Shown in pieces: positions 48,722 through 57,235 of a DNA stretch of 64,000 bases. The notes below the pieces were generated by a model. It had not been told where the DNA came from and did not search any database. It saw nothing but the letters and a program-made list of their open reading frames with translations. How positions within the stretch are numbered: the first letter of the stretch is position 1; each line of letters opens with the position of its first letter. The position numbers were made by a program, and so were the translations under genes. The stretch is taken from the NCBI GenBank assembly GCA_903857265.1, contig CAIODZ010000015.1, forward strand, positions 1 through 64,000. The letters are read 5' to 3'. The DNA comes from an uncultured Phycisphaerales bacterium. Lineage in GTDB: Bacteria > Planctomycetota > Phycisphaerae > Sedimentisphaerales > Anaerobacaceae.

Positions 48722-49852
48722 ATGATTAAGAATCAGCAAAGAATCGAACAGATAGCGGGACTAATCCTCATCGGCGCGATTATCGTCGGCTGCGCGTTTG
48801 TGCTGCGGCTGTTTGCTCTGGCTATTCTCTGGGCGGCTATCCTGTGTTTTGCCACATGGCCTTTGCGTGAGCTGTTATTGAAATGGTTTCGCGGCCGGCA
48901 CAATCTCACCGCGACAGTGATGACTATCGTTCTTTCGCTCGTGCTTTTCGTGCCGTTTTTTGTAGTCGGCCTGACCTTCACCAACAGCATTCGCTCAGCG
49001 ATGCATTGGCTTGAAACCCATAATGACATGACATTGCTGCCTCTCCCCGCGTGGGTCGAACGTATTCCATACGCAGGCAGGAAGATTAGCGAATATTGGT
49101 CCGACATGACCGAAAACGCGGAGCCCGTCTTAAACCAGCTCAAGCCCTGGTTTCAGGAAGCCGGGTTGTGGCTGCTCAAACACAGCCTCGATTTTGCACA
49201 GGGTGTTTTCAACCTCGCGATGAGCGTGCTGATTGCTTTTTTTCTATACCGTGACGGCGAAGGGATTATCGCTAATCTTCGTGAGGCCTTCAAACGGATT
49301 GGCGGCGACTATGCTCAGCGCCTGATGGATGTCGTCAAGACGACTGTCCGCAGCGTCGTGTATGGCACAATAGGCACGGCATTAGCTCAGGGTGTGGCGG
49401 CAGGAATTGGATTTGCCATCGCGGGAGTGCCTTCCCCAATGCTGCTTGCGCTGTTTACCTTTATCCTGGGTCTCATTCCATTTGGCCCGCCGATTATCTG
49501 GATAGGCGCATCCTTATGGCTCTTTGCTGATGGACATATCGGATGGGGTATTTTTATGATTTTCTATGGCTTGTTATGTATCAGCGGGATTGATAACTTC
49601 GTAAAACCATACCTCATCAGCCGGGGATCTAAGTTGTCGTTTATCGTTATGTTTATCGGCGTCCTCGGCGGTCTCGCGACTTTCGGCTTAATCGGCGTTT
49701 TTCTTGGGCCCACCCTGCTGGCTGTGGGTTACAGCCTGGCACACGAGATTCTAACCGATCGCCGCTCCGCCCTTGCGCCTAAACCAGCGAGCAAACAGCA
49801 AAATCCTTCGGCTGAGAAGACCATCGGAGTCGATGGAAAAATTAACAATTGA
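48722..49852 (+). CDS. AI-2E-family transporter (YdiK/PerM-like)
   Basis: Multi-TM; FTFILGLIPFGPPIIWIGASLWLF...GIDNFVKPYLISRGSKLSFIVMFIGVLGGLATFGLIGVFLGP. Confidence 0.92.
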   Translation: MIKNQQRIEQIAGLILIGAIIVGCAFVLRLFALAILWAAILCFATWPLRELLLKWFRGRHNLTATVMTIVLSLVLFVPFFVVGLTFTNSIRSAMHWLETHNDMTLLPLPAWVERIPYAGRKISEYWSDMTENAEPVLNQLKPWFQEAGLWLLKHSLDFAQGVFNLAMSVLIAFFLYRDGEGIIANLREAFKRIGGDYAQRLMDVVKTTVRSVVYGTIGTALAQGVAAGIGFAIAGVPSPMLLALFTFILGLIPFGPPIIWIGASLWLFADGHIGWGIFMIFYGLLCISGIDNFVKPYLISRGSKLSFIVMFIGVLGGLATFGLIGVFLGPTLLAVGYSLAHEILTDRRSALAPKPASKQQNPSAEKTIGVDGKINN

Positions 49853-50312
49853 TTTCTGAACCTATCAAACCGGCCTGCGTATATGTTATGAACGATGACC
49901 ACGGGCTGCGGTAATTCTCTCCTCTCCTCCCTCCTGACCGCAGCCCAATCTTTTTATAACTACCCATTCCTTAAGCGGTTACATTCGAAATCTGCCAGCC
50001 GCCCAAAAATGCGAAGACGCCTTGAATCGCGTGATTTTGGGCATAAGATTTGCAGGTCGAACCACAAAAAAAGCAAAAAAAACCGTATTTTTTCCAAAAA
50101 TTTCCCTTGTCGAACCCGGCTGATTATGGTAGGATGATTTTGTTATGTTATCGAAGCGAGAGTTTGCCGAATAGTTCCACACCGATTAGGCAATATGCGC
50201 TGTTCTTTTTGATTTTTGTACCAACAACAGGGCTGGGATATCTCGCTTTCTCCCCTCCCTCCGACCCAGTCCTGTTTTTTTTCTGCGCCGAAAGCGGCCT
50301 TCCCCTCAGTAC

Positions 50313-51797
50313 TCAATAAATCCTGTGTCCTGTTCGTGCAGTATGCTCGATGTTTATGAAGAAATAACGCAGGGCGTCGATTGGGTGGTCATAAACGCCG
50401 TCTTTGAGGGGTAATTCATCGCCGGTCGGCGTATCGGGATAGTGATAGCAGGTCAGGGCCTCTATCAGGCGAGCACATTTAGGCGAGACAATAAATCGAC
50501 TTTTGCCTGCGCCGTCCCGTATCGCCCGGCGGATTGACTCGATGCCCTCTGCGATTCCGCTTCGGCGATAACGAACATTTATTCCAAGTGAGCGCAATTC
50601 ACGAACCGCACTTGTGCCTGTAACATCGTTGGCTCCCGCACCCGCCGGGTCGCAAAAAGTCGCGATAACTCGTGATTCACCGCCAGGGATTCTGGTCTTC
50701 AACTCGGCTGCGTGAACATCGATTGTCGCGCGAGTTCGCACGTACTCATCAATCATCCGCACCACGCCTTCGCTATCAATCTGAATCCATAGGCACACAA
50801 ACGGGTTGGCAAAACCAAAGTCCAGCGAACGATATAAAGGCAAATTCGCATCATATTCGACGGGCCTGACGTGAATAGCGGTATCAAACTGGTCAAAAAC
50901 AACGTTTTCGAGATTGGGTTTGATACACAGCATCTCGGCTTCCCAGCCCGCCCTGCTGCTGCGTCGCATCTGCGTAATGCAGTCGTCAATTTTCAAATAG
51001 CCGACTGCCTGTTTTGCCCTGCCCGCGCAATCGCCCCACAACGGACATTGCGAACAGTTCCTGTCGGCGCATTTTTCGATTGTCTCCCAGATACACCATT
51101 TTAAAACGGGCGTGCCGGTTTTGGCAGCCGACGAAACGATTTTCTGCATAAGGCCGTATGGCTTGTGCATCGTGCTGATTGTTTCCATACCGGCGATAAT
51201 ACTGTCCGTGCTTTGCGTAGTGAATTTCGCGGCGTTGAAAACATCAGGGTCGAAAAGCTCGACCTCATCACAGCGAAGTTTCTGGATGTGCTGACCCCGG
51301 ACGCTCGCCTGCGATTGCGTGAGAACATCTACCGCCGAGCCATTGGCAAATCGGCAGCCGGTTTTCCGCACCGGTTCAGCAAGAAACTTATCGAAGCCAA
51401 GCCGCAGAAAATCGGTGAGATACCGATACATCCTTCCCGCCTGCTCTTCGGAACCCGCCAATATCCGCACCTGGCAATTGGGTTTGAAGACGCAGTCCAA
51501 AAGCGTCGCCACAGCCGCGAGGTCCGTCTTGCCTCCGCCCCGGTTTGCCCAGACAACGCAATCGGCATTGGCAGGTTTGGGATTTGAAAAGTCGCAATTG
51601 AAACCATACCAGAGATAATCTAAAGGACTGCTGTGTTCCGGGCAAATCTGCCTGTCCGGCACATCAATCCCCAAAAAGACCTTGATATAATTTTTCAAAT
51701 CCGCTTTGGTTACCGGCCTTGTTCGCCTTAGCGATTCATACAAGCAGGAAACACTTTGGGTCTGCGCATTTGCCGGCAGAATGATACCGTTAGCCAT
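50313..51797 (-). CDS. Phage terminase large subunit-like protein (ATPase plus nuclease)
   Basis: VVWANRGGGKTDLA (Walker A), LRCDEVELFD (Walker B), SLDFGFANPFVCLW / ATFCDPAG / DHPIDALRYFF (RNase H-like nuclease acidic motifs). Confidence 0.9.
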   Translation of the reverse strand: MANGIILPANAQTQSVSCLYESLRRTRPVTKADLKNYIKVFLGIDVPDRQICPEHSSPLDYLWYGFNCDFSNPKPANADCVVWANRGGGKTDLAAVATLLDCVFKPNCQVRILAGSEEQAGRMYRYLTDFLRLGFDKFLAEPVRKTGCRFANGSAVDVLTQSQASVRGQHIQKLRCDEVELFDPDVFNAAKFTTQSTDSIIAGMETISTMHKPYGLMQKIVSSAAKTGTPVLKWCIWETIEKCADRNCSQCPLWGDCAGRAKQAVGYLKIDDCITQMRRSSRAGWEAEMLCIKPNLENVVFDQFDTAIHVRPVEYDANLPLYRSLDFGFANPFVCLWIQIDSEGVVRMIDEYVRTRATIDVHAAELKTRIPGGESRVIATFCDPAGAGANDVTGTSAVRELRSLGINVRYRRSGIAEGIESIRRAIRDGAGKSRFIVSPKCARLIEALTCYHYPDTPTGDELPLKDGVYDHPIDALRYFFINIEHTARTGHRIY

Positions 51798-51865
51798 AGT
51801 ACGCCTCCGAATTCCAGATGGGGAAATTGAAAATTTGTGATTTGAATCTTAATTAAACTTCAGCT

Positions 51866-52300
51866 TTATTCCGCATCGATTTTTTGGATGCGGGTTAGGT
51901 GCCTGCCGCCGTCGAAGGGGGTGTTGAGCCAAAGTTCAACGATTTCCAGCGCCTCTTCAATCGCAATCATCCGCTCGCCCATCGACAGAATATTGGCGTC
52001 GTTATGCGCCCTGCTCAGCCGGGCGGAACGCAAATCCCAGCATAAGGCGCATCGCACGCCCTTGACCCTGTTGGCGACCATCGCTTCGCCGTTGCCTGAG
52101 CCGCCAAGTATGATTCCGCGGTCGTATTTGCCCGCAGCTACGGCCTTTGCCACTGGTCTCATAATATCGGGATAATCGCAGGGCTTTTCCGAATCCGTGC
52201 CGAAATCGTCAACGGTATGCCCCTTTTCGACAAGAAACTTCTTTATGATTTCCTTGTATTTGTAACCCGCCTGGTCTGCGCCAATAGCTATTTTCATCAA
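51866..52300 (-). CDS. rpiB: Ribose-5-phosphate isomerase B
   Basis: IAIGADQAGYKYKEIIKKFL, DYPDIMRPVAKAV, RGIILGGSGNGEAMVANRVKGVRCALCWD. Confidence 0.95.
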   Translation of the reverse strand: MMKIAIGADQAGYKYKEIIKKFLVEKGHTVDDFGTDSEKPCDYPDIMRPVAKAVAAGKYDRGIILGGSGNGEAMVANRVKGVRCALCWDLRSARLSRAHNDANILSMGERMIAIEEALEIVELWLNTPFDGGRHLTRIQKIDAE

Positions 52301-52405
52301 TCGTATCCTTTCCGGTTAATTTATTAGACGGACGATTATAAGGCAAATCGCCCGCCGGCTCAAAAAAAATTACCTCATCCATTTTGGTCTGCTGAAAACA
52401 AAACG

Positions 52406-52624
52406 TATATTTTAACTGGAAGAATGCCCCGCTCTGTTTTGGGAGGGTTCGGCTTGCCTCGCCGAAGGGTGCGGAAACCGACGAAAGCTGCAGCCAAAAA
52501 TAACTGCTGCGGCTTTCCCAAAACAGGGCGGGGTTAATGTTAAAAAGCTTTTAGTAAAGAGAGACGATGCCCTTTTGGAAGAAAGTGAGGGCAAGATATT
52601 TCGGGCCTGCGTCTCTCTTTTTTT
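52406..52624 (+). ncRNA. Candidate structured non-coding RNA: -10-like TATATT, three-way-junction domain, terminal hairpin with T-run
   Basis: 18-bp stem 52427-52444/52516-52533 enclosing hairpins 52448-52466 and 52485-52515; 11-bp stem 52556-52566/52610-52620 followed by T7; the non-Watson-Crick pairs in the outer stem and second hairpin are G.U only on + strand. Confidence 0.5.
52556..52624 (+). terminator. Rho-independent terminator-like hairpin
   Basis: aaagagagacg/cgtctctcttt perfect 11 bp, continuing into a 7-T run. Confidence 0.65.
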
Positions 52625-52737
52625 CGTTTCTCATTGCCCCCCGCCCGATAATCATTCCATTAAAATTTTCCATAAATCGCTCGCAATATTTTTTGTTTTT
52701 GCCTGAAGTTGTCATATACTTTCTACGGAGGAAGTTG

Positions 52738-52800
52738 ATGACGGGACCCGCGGGTCGTGGCACGAGGCCTCAAAAAAAACTAAAATTAAGAAGGCGATAA
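52738..52800 (+). CDS. Candidate 20-aa basic micro-protein MTGPAGRGTRPQKKLKLRRR
   Basis: GGAGG Shine-Dalgarno 6 nt before ATG; TATACT -10-like at 52715-52720; hairpin aagggagac/gtctccctt at 52807-52859 downstream. Confidence 0.35.
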   Translation: MTGPAGRGTRPQKKLKLRRR

Positions 52801-52913
52801 TTGGATAAGGGAGACCGCCCGGCACATTAAATGAGCCAAAAGGAGCGCATGTCTCCCTTCGTTTATTTCACCGGCTGCACGTCACCAATCAGGCCAAAAA
52901 CCTGCGGTGCGCC

Positions 52914-54584
52914 TCACTTATAGCGGTACACTTTGACTTTCTGAATGCTGTAACCGCCCGGCGGAAATCGCAAACCTCTGCCGGAAATAATCTCGTCGCC
53001 GTTAAGTCGTCTCCCGGGTATCCATTTGCCGTCAACGAATGTGCCCTCTTCAACGGTTGCAAAACCAACCATCTCAGCAGGTGTGCTCGTGGAAAACAAA
53101 ACCATCAGACCTTTGCCAACCGCCAGAAATTCATCCGGCCCAGTCGCAATTACAATCCCGGCGGCAACAGGTCCCTCCGTCGGCCCGCTCACCCATCGTC
53201 TCAGTATCCTGAGTTCGAGGGTATAGCCGCCCAACTGCACTTTCTCAACCTGGTTAGGATCATCCATCGCAATTCCCGCGATTGTCCCTTTGGCTTGGCC
53301 TTCTAAAATAAACGGCGCAATCCTGGACAGGACGCTGTAGCATTTGGCAAGTTCGCTGTTTGGTTCCGCTATTCTTTCGATACCGAAGGGCGAGAAGCCC
53401 ATCAAGTTGTGCTGCCCTAAAGCATAAAATATGTTAATTACGCCGTCTTTGTCGCCGCGGGTCTCAGGTATGAAAAGGGGATTGCCCAATCTGCTGTACC
53501 ATTCACAGCGTGCCTTGAAGTCCGGCACATAAAGATCCGGACAAAGCATATCAATATGCGCCGCGCCCGCCTTCCAGATATCCATAACTTCCGCCAGCGG
53601 GCCGCCGCTGGGAAATTCGCCGGGCTGGGGACACCCTTCCTGGTCAAGCCATGCGTTCACGTACATCGGAATCGGATATTCGGCCTTGCCCGCCTCGGCT
53701 ACCTTCTCGATGTAACGCGAGTATTGCCACGCCATAAAAATTTCATCTGTAAATGACGAGCGATTCCGCCAGTCCTTCTCGTGCGGCTTATTGACGCCGA
53801 AAACCTCTTCCCATGTTCCTGAAGTTTTGAATCCGCCGGTCTGCCAGGCATTGTGAATCTCCGGCAGCAGCGTATCTTTGTGTTTTTGAAGATAATCCAT
53901 AAGCTCTTTCGGCACAGGTTTGTTATACGCCTCGTTCGCGGCTTTGCATCTGTCGCGTGAATCGCCGAGAACGCCGGACTCATTTTCCACCTGCATCATT
54001 ATCACGGTATGCTGCTGGCCATCGACTTCTTTGATATGCCGCATCAGCGCCGCAAACGCCTTGGCATCGGCGTCTCTGGAAGCATCGCTGAAAGTAGAGA
54101 GTATTTCGAGGGCATTGCCATCCGCGTTCCGGGCGAACGGGAAACGGGGCAAATCGGTTTTTACCCAGACGGGGACATAAGTTGACACGCCGTTTTTCCA
54201 GCTTCCGAACCAGAGTAACACAAGACGCATATTGTAGCGTCTCGCGTCTTTGATAAGGTCGTCCACCAACGAAAAATCGAATTTGCCTTCTTCCGGCTCT
54301 ATCAAATCCCATGAAACCACAGCCAGAACCGTATTGAGGTTCGCCTCAGCGAGTTTCGGCCATATCGGCTTCATATATTCAGTGCTGGATGAGCTTGAGT
54401 TGTGCAGTTCGCCGGCGAGCATAAGAAACGGCTTGCCGTCCACAATGAGCTGGGTAGCCGCGCCCTGCTTGCTGAGGTGAGGTATGGTATTGTCCTTGTC
54501 GGCTCCGAGGGCCTGCGCAGATAACATGCCCGCAAGAACTAAAACCGCGATTATAACGATGTTAAAATAATTTGCTTTCAACAT
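52914..54584 (-). CDS. Secreted glycoside hydrolase, GH35/DUF5597 beta-galactosidase-like
   Basis: LIVDGKPFLMLAGELHNSSSSS, NTVLAVVSWDLIEPEEGKFDF, MMQVENESGVLGD; start MLKANYFN at 54584 with AGGAG SD. Confidence 0.88.
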   Translation of the reverse strand: MLKANYFNIVIIAVLVLAGMLSAQALGADKDNTIPHLSKQGAATQLIVDGKPFLMLAGELHNSSSSSTEYMKPIWPKLAEANLNTVLAVVSWDLIEPEEGKFDFSLVDDLIKDARRYNMRLVLLWFGSWKNGVSTYVPVWVKTDLPRFPFARNADGNALEILSTFSDASRDADAKAFAALMRHIKEVDGQQHTVIMMQVENESGVLGDSRDRCKAANEAYNKPVPKELMDYLQKHKDTLLPEIHNAWQTGGFKTSGTWEEVFGVNKPHEKDWRNRSSFTDEIFMAWQYSRYIEKVAEAGKAEYPIPMYVNAWLDQEGCPQPGEFPSGGPLAEVMDIWKAGAAHIDMLCPDLYVPDFKARCEWYSRLGNPLFIPETRGDKDGVINIFYALGQHNLMGFSPFGIERIAEPNSELAKCYSVLSRIAPFILEGQAKGTIAGIAMDDPNQVEKVQLGGYTLELRILRRWVSGPTEGPVAAGIVIATGPDEFLAVGKGLMVLFSTSTPAEMVGFATVEEGTFVDGKWIPGRRLNGDEIISGRGLRFPPGGYSIQKVKVYRYK

Positions 54585-54681
54585 AAATTTTCTCCTGACG
54601 TTTTTGTGCTTATTACCGAATCGGTTCAACGCATCAGCCGAATTGTATTTTGCCGCACCTGCCTTTGTCAACTTCATTATA

Positions 54682-55116
54682 TCACTCGCCTGTATTTGCG
54701 GATGCCTTGCTTTCCGCCATCGCCGCCAATAATCTGCTCGCCAGTTCGGGCGGTAAATCGGGCAGCTTTTCGGCTTCGGGTTGCTCTTCTGGGTTGGGCT
54801 CTGCTTTTTGTCGAAGGTAATTAATCACGTCTAAGCAGGCCTTGCGAGACGTTTCCTGGTTCTCCGATTCAGTCAACTGAACCAGTTTAGCCGCGGCCAC
54901 ATTAGCGAATCTCGCGATTATCAGTTCGCCTCGCCTGTGCGCGGATTTGACCCGCCTGTCAAATTCATCCGCGAAATTATCCTCCGCCAGCCATTTATCG
55001 TAAACGCGTTTGTTAATCCTGTGCTTTTCAAAAATCTGCTGCTCTTCAAGCTCCGCCGTGAACAAATCATCAATTACTTCGCGTTGTTTTTTTGTGAGCG
55101 GTTTTACATCCGGCAT
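54682..55116 (-). CDS. HTH protein resembling phage terminase small subunit (phBC6A51-like)
   Basis: LTKKQREVIDDLFTAELEEQQIFEKHRINKRVYDKWLAEDNFADEFDRRV; overlaps ParB-like ORF. Confidence 0.68.
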   Translation of the reverse strand: MPDVKPLTKKQREVIDDLFTAELEEQQIFEKHRINKRVYDKWLAEDNFADEFDRRVKSAHRRGELIIARFANVAAAKLVQLTESENQETSRKACLDVINYLRQKAEPNPEEQPEAEKLPDLPPELASRLLAAMAESKASANTGE

Positions 55117-55769
55117 TTTTCAACCTCCCTTAAATATTGTTCCGCGATTGCAGTAATCGCCCCGGCGCGACGCTGCGCTTTTGTCGTCTCGATACTTGAT
55201 ACTCGATTTTCGATACTCGATATCGCGTTCTCTATAATCTCCTGCTGTTGCTTTGTTACAAAAAACACAAGCGGAACAGCAAATGGCTTATACTGAACGC
55301 TGCTCGCTGTCCGCTGAACGCTGTCTTTCAGCGCGGCCAGTCGTTCAATCTGTTTGGCCGTCTGAGGGAGTAATTTGGCTAATTGGGCTGTCCCCATCCG
55401 CTCCGTAAGCTTTTTCAGCAATTCTACTTTCTTCGCGAGCATATCCGAGCCGGCCAATCTATTCAGCGTCGTCAGCAAAATAGCCGTCTGCTCATCATCC
55501 ACGTCCCAGACAACACAATCCGCTTCCTTACGCCCCAGTTGCTCCAGGGCTTTTACGCGGTGATGGCCATTAATGATTTCAAAGTGGTCTTTCTCTTTGG
55601 GATGAGGCCTGACGACAATCGGCTCATAAAGCCCCGTCCGCTCGATATTGCGAATCAGCTTGCGAAACGTGGAATCACTCATCACGTTCGGATTATCGGG
55701 ATGCGCAGTAAGCTTTGACAACGCTATCGACTCAATCTTGCCTTCATATTTCATTTCTGCGTTCTTCAT
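55104..55769 (-). CDS. ParB N-terminal domain protein
   Basis: IALSKLTAHPDNPNVMSD...GLYEPIVVRPHPKEKDHFEIINGHHRVKALEQLG. Confidence 0.9.
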   Translation of the reverse strand: MKNAEMKYEGKIESIALSKLTAHPDNPNVMSDSTFRKLIRNIERTGLYEPIVVRPHPKEKDHFEIINGHHRVKALEQLGRKEADCVVWDVDDEQTAILLTTLNRLAGSDMLAKKVELLKKLTERMGTAQLAKLLPQTAKQIERLAALKDSVQRTASSVQYKPFAVPLVFFVTKQQQEIIENAISSIENRVSSIETTKAQRRAGAITAIAEQYLREVEKCRM

Positions 55770-55770
55770 T

Positions 55771-56517
55771 CTACACTCTCAATTCCGCTTGTTGGTTTCG
55801 CCAAATGTAATACACGGGCCTGTCGGTTAGTTTATTGAGAACAAATCTTGTGCGTTCGATGCCGGGCTGCATAAGCCGTCTCTGGCCGTAACTCTGAAGG
55901 AATCGCGCCATCTCGCCATCGATAAAATCTGCCCTCTGTCCTCTGTCTTCCGTCCTCAGCTTTTCCAGCTTCTGCTGGACAACCCCCGGGTCGATTAAAT
56001 CCTGCTCATCAACGCCGACCGCACTGAACGCCTCAATCAGCCGAACACAGGACGCGGAAATTGGGGCATCGTACCGCGTCAATCCCGCCTTTTCCAAAAA
56101 CGGGTTCGCTCTGCCCATCACCGCCATCGCCTCGACGAAGGGAACATCCATAATGGGCATTGTTTCTCTGACTAATCGCACCGCAAGCCCCAGCGAGCGA
56201 AACCTCGGCTCGATAATCACCCTGCTTATTGTGCGTATGTTCCTGTTGATGAGCTTTAGACGCGTGCCCTTATCCAGCCCCGCGAAAATCCCGCCCATCG
56301 CGATATTTCGCATCTGCGCCCCAGCCGTCGGCATCGAATAAATAATCACACCTACCGTTTCGAGTTTCATCGCCGTGCGGAATTTGCCCTTCAGCGCAAA
56401 AATCGCCACGCAAGGCCCAGGATGGCTCTCGCGGTAATGATAATGCGAAAGCGATTCGTAATCCGCCCTTGTCCCGGGAACAATTTCGAGATTTCTTATT
56501 ACAGTGCAAGCTTCCAT
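55771..56517 (-). CDS. GNAT-fold acyltransferase-like protein (ABC-ATPase-associated type)
   Basis: ISRVIIEPRFRSLGLAVRLVRETMP (R-x-x-G-x-A acyl-CoA loop), AMAVMGRANPFLEKAGLTRYDAP. Confidence 0.7.
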   Translation of the reverse strand: MEACTVIRNLEIVPGTRADYESLSHYHYRESHPGPCVAIFALKGKFRTAMKLETVGVIIYSMPTAGAQMRNIAMGGIFAGLDKGTRLKLINRNIRTISRVIIEPRFRSLGLAVRLVRETMPIMDVPFVEAMAVMGRANPFLEKAGLTRYDAPISASCVRLIEAFSAVGVDEQDLIDPGVVQQKLEKLRTEDRGQRADFIDGEMARFLQSYGQRRLMQPGIERTRFVLNKLTDRPVYYIWRNQQAELRV

Positions 56518-56575
56518 ATAAATTTAGAATTTAGAATGAAGAATTTAGAAAAGGAAAGTTCCAAATTCCCAATTC

Positions 56576-57232
56576 TCACTTCTTACTTCTCAATTTTTTG
56601 TAACTCACTTCCGCTTCTCCTGAGAAGTTTTTCACCACCAGCACATCCGGCTGCAAATCCGCCAGTATGTCCTCGTGGGCCGACGCGAGGAAAAACGTAA
56701 CGCCGTTATGTTTCGCGAACCTGCGAACGTTATAAGCAATGACGCCCGCGGTGATGCGGTCCAAGTTGCTGCAAAACTCGTCTGCGAATATGAACTTCCT
56801 GCCCGACGCCAGCGCGCAGGCCAGGCGAAAGCGATATTTCTGCCCTTCGCTCAGGTTCGCCGGCACATTCAGCATACAAAACACGTCGCTCAACCCCGCG
56901 TAGCTCAAAAGCGATAATCCGTCAATCGTCCCAGTACCGCCCACGCAGTCAATCGCCGCCCTGTCTGCCGGCAAAGCTATCTGCTCGATGACGATTTTAT
57001 CATCGTCCGCTACCGCCGTTTGCATTTCTCGCAGCAGCACGCTTTTGCCCGCCCCCGATGGCCCGGTTATGTAAACTATGTCCCCATCGTTGACCTCGAC
57101 TGTGCATGCGTGTGTCGTGCGCTGGCCTCTTAGCCGGTCGATTCCCACGCCGAACATCCGCATCACCGTCGTAACTCGCTCGCTTTTTTGCGGATTAATC
57201 TCGAATTGTTTCGCCACAGAAAATTTACGCAT
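56576..57232 (-). CDS. Soluble ABC-type ATPase (no transmembrane partner)
   Basis: ITGPSGAGKSVLLREM Walker A, NLSEGQKYRFRLACAL signature, KFIFADEFCSNLDRITAGVIA Walker B/D-loop. Confidence 0.9.
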   Translation of the reverse strand: MRKFSVAKQFEINPQKSERVTTVMRMFGVGIDRLRGQRTTHACTVEVNDGDIVYITGPSGAGKSVLLREMQTAVADDDKIVIEQIALPADRAAIDCVGGTGTIDGLSLLSYAGLSDVFCMLNVPANLSEGQKYRFRLACALASGRKFIFADEFCSNLDRITAGVIAYNVRRFAKHNGVTFFLASAHEDILADLQPDVLVVKNFSGEAEVSYKKLRSKK

Positions 57233-57235
57233 CGC

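Noticed and set aside
52441-52470. gggttcggc resembling a tRNA T-arm
   Set aside because: No acceptor, D or anticodon arms in register; part of the three-way-junction element
52424-52537. 37-aa plus ORF MPRSVLGGFGLPRRRVRKPTKAAAKNNCCGFPKTGRG
   Set aside because: Coincides exactly with the three-way-junction stems; SD spacing poor. RNA structure is the more economical explanation, though translation is not excluded
52567-52800. 77-aa plus ORF MPFWKKVRARYFGPASLFFSFL...LRRR
   Set aside because: Runs through the T-run terminator hairpin at 52556-52624; its 3' part is better explained by the independent SD plus ATG at 52738. Kept only as an alternative
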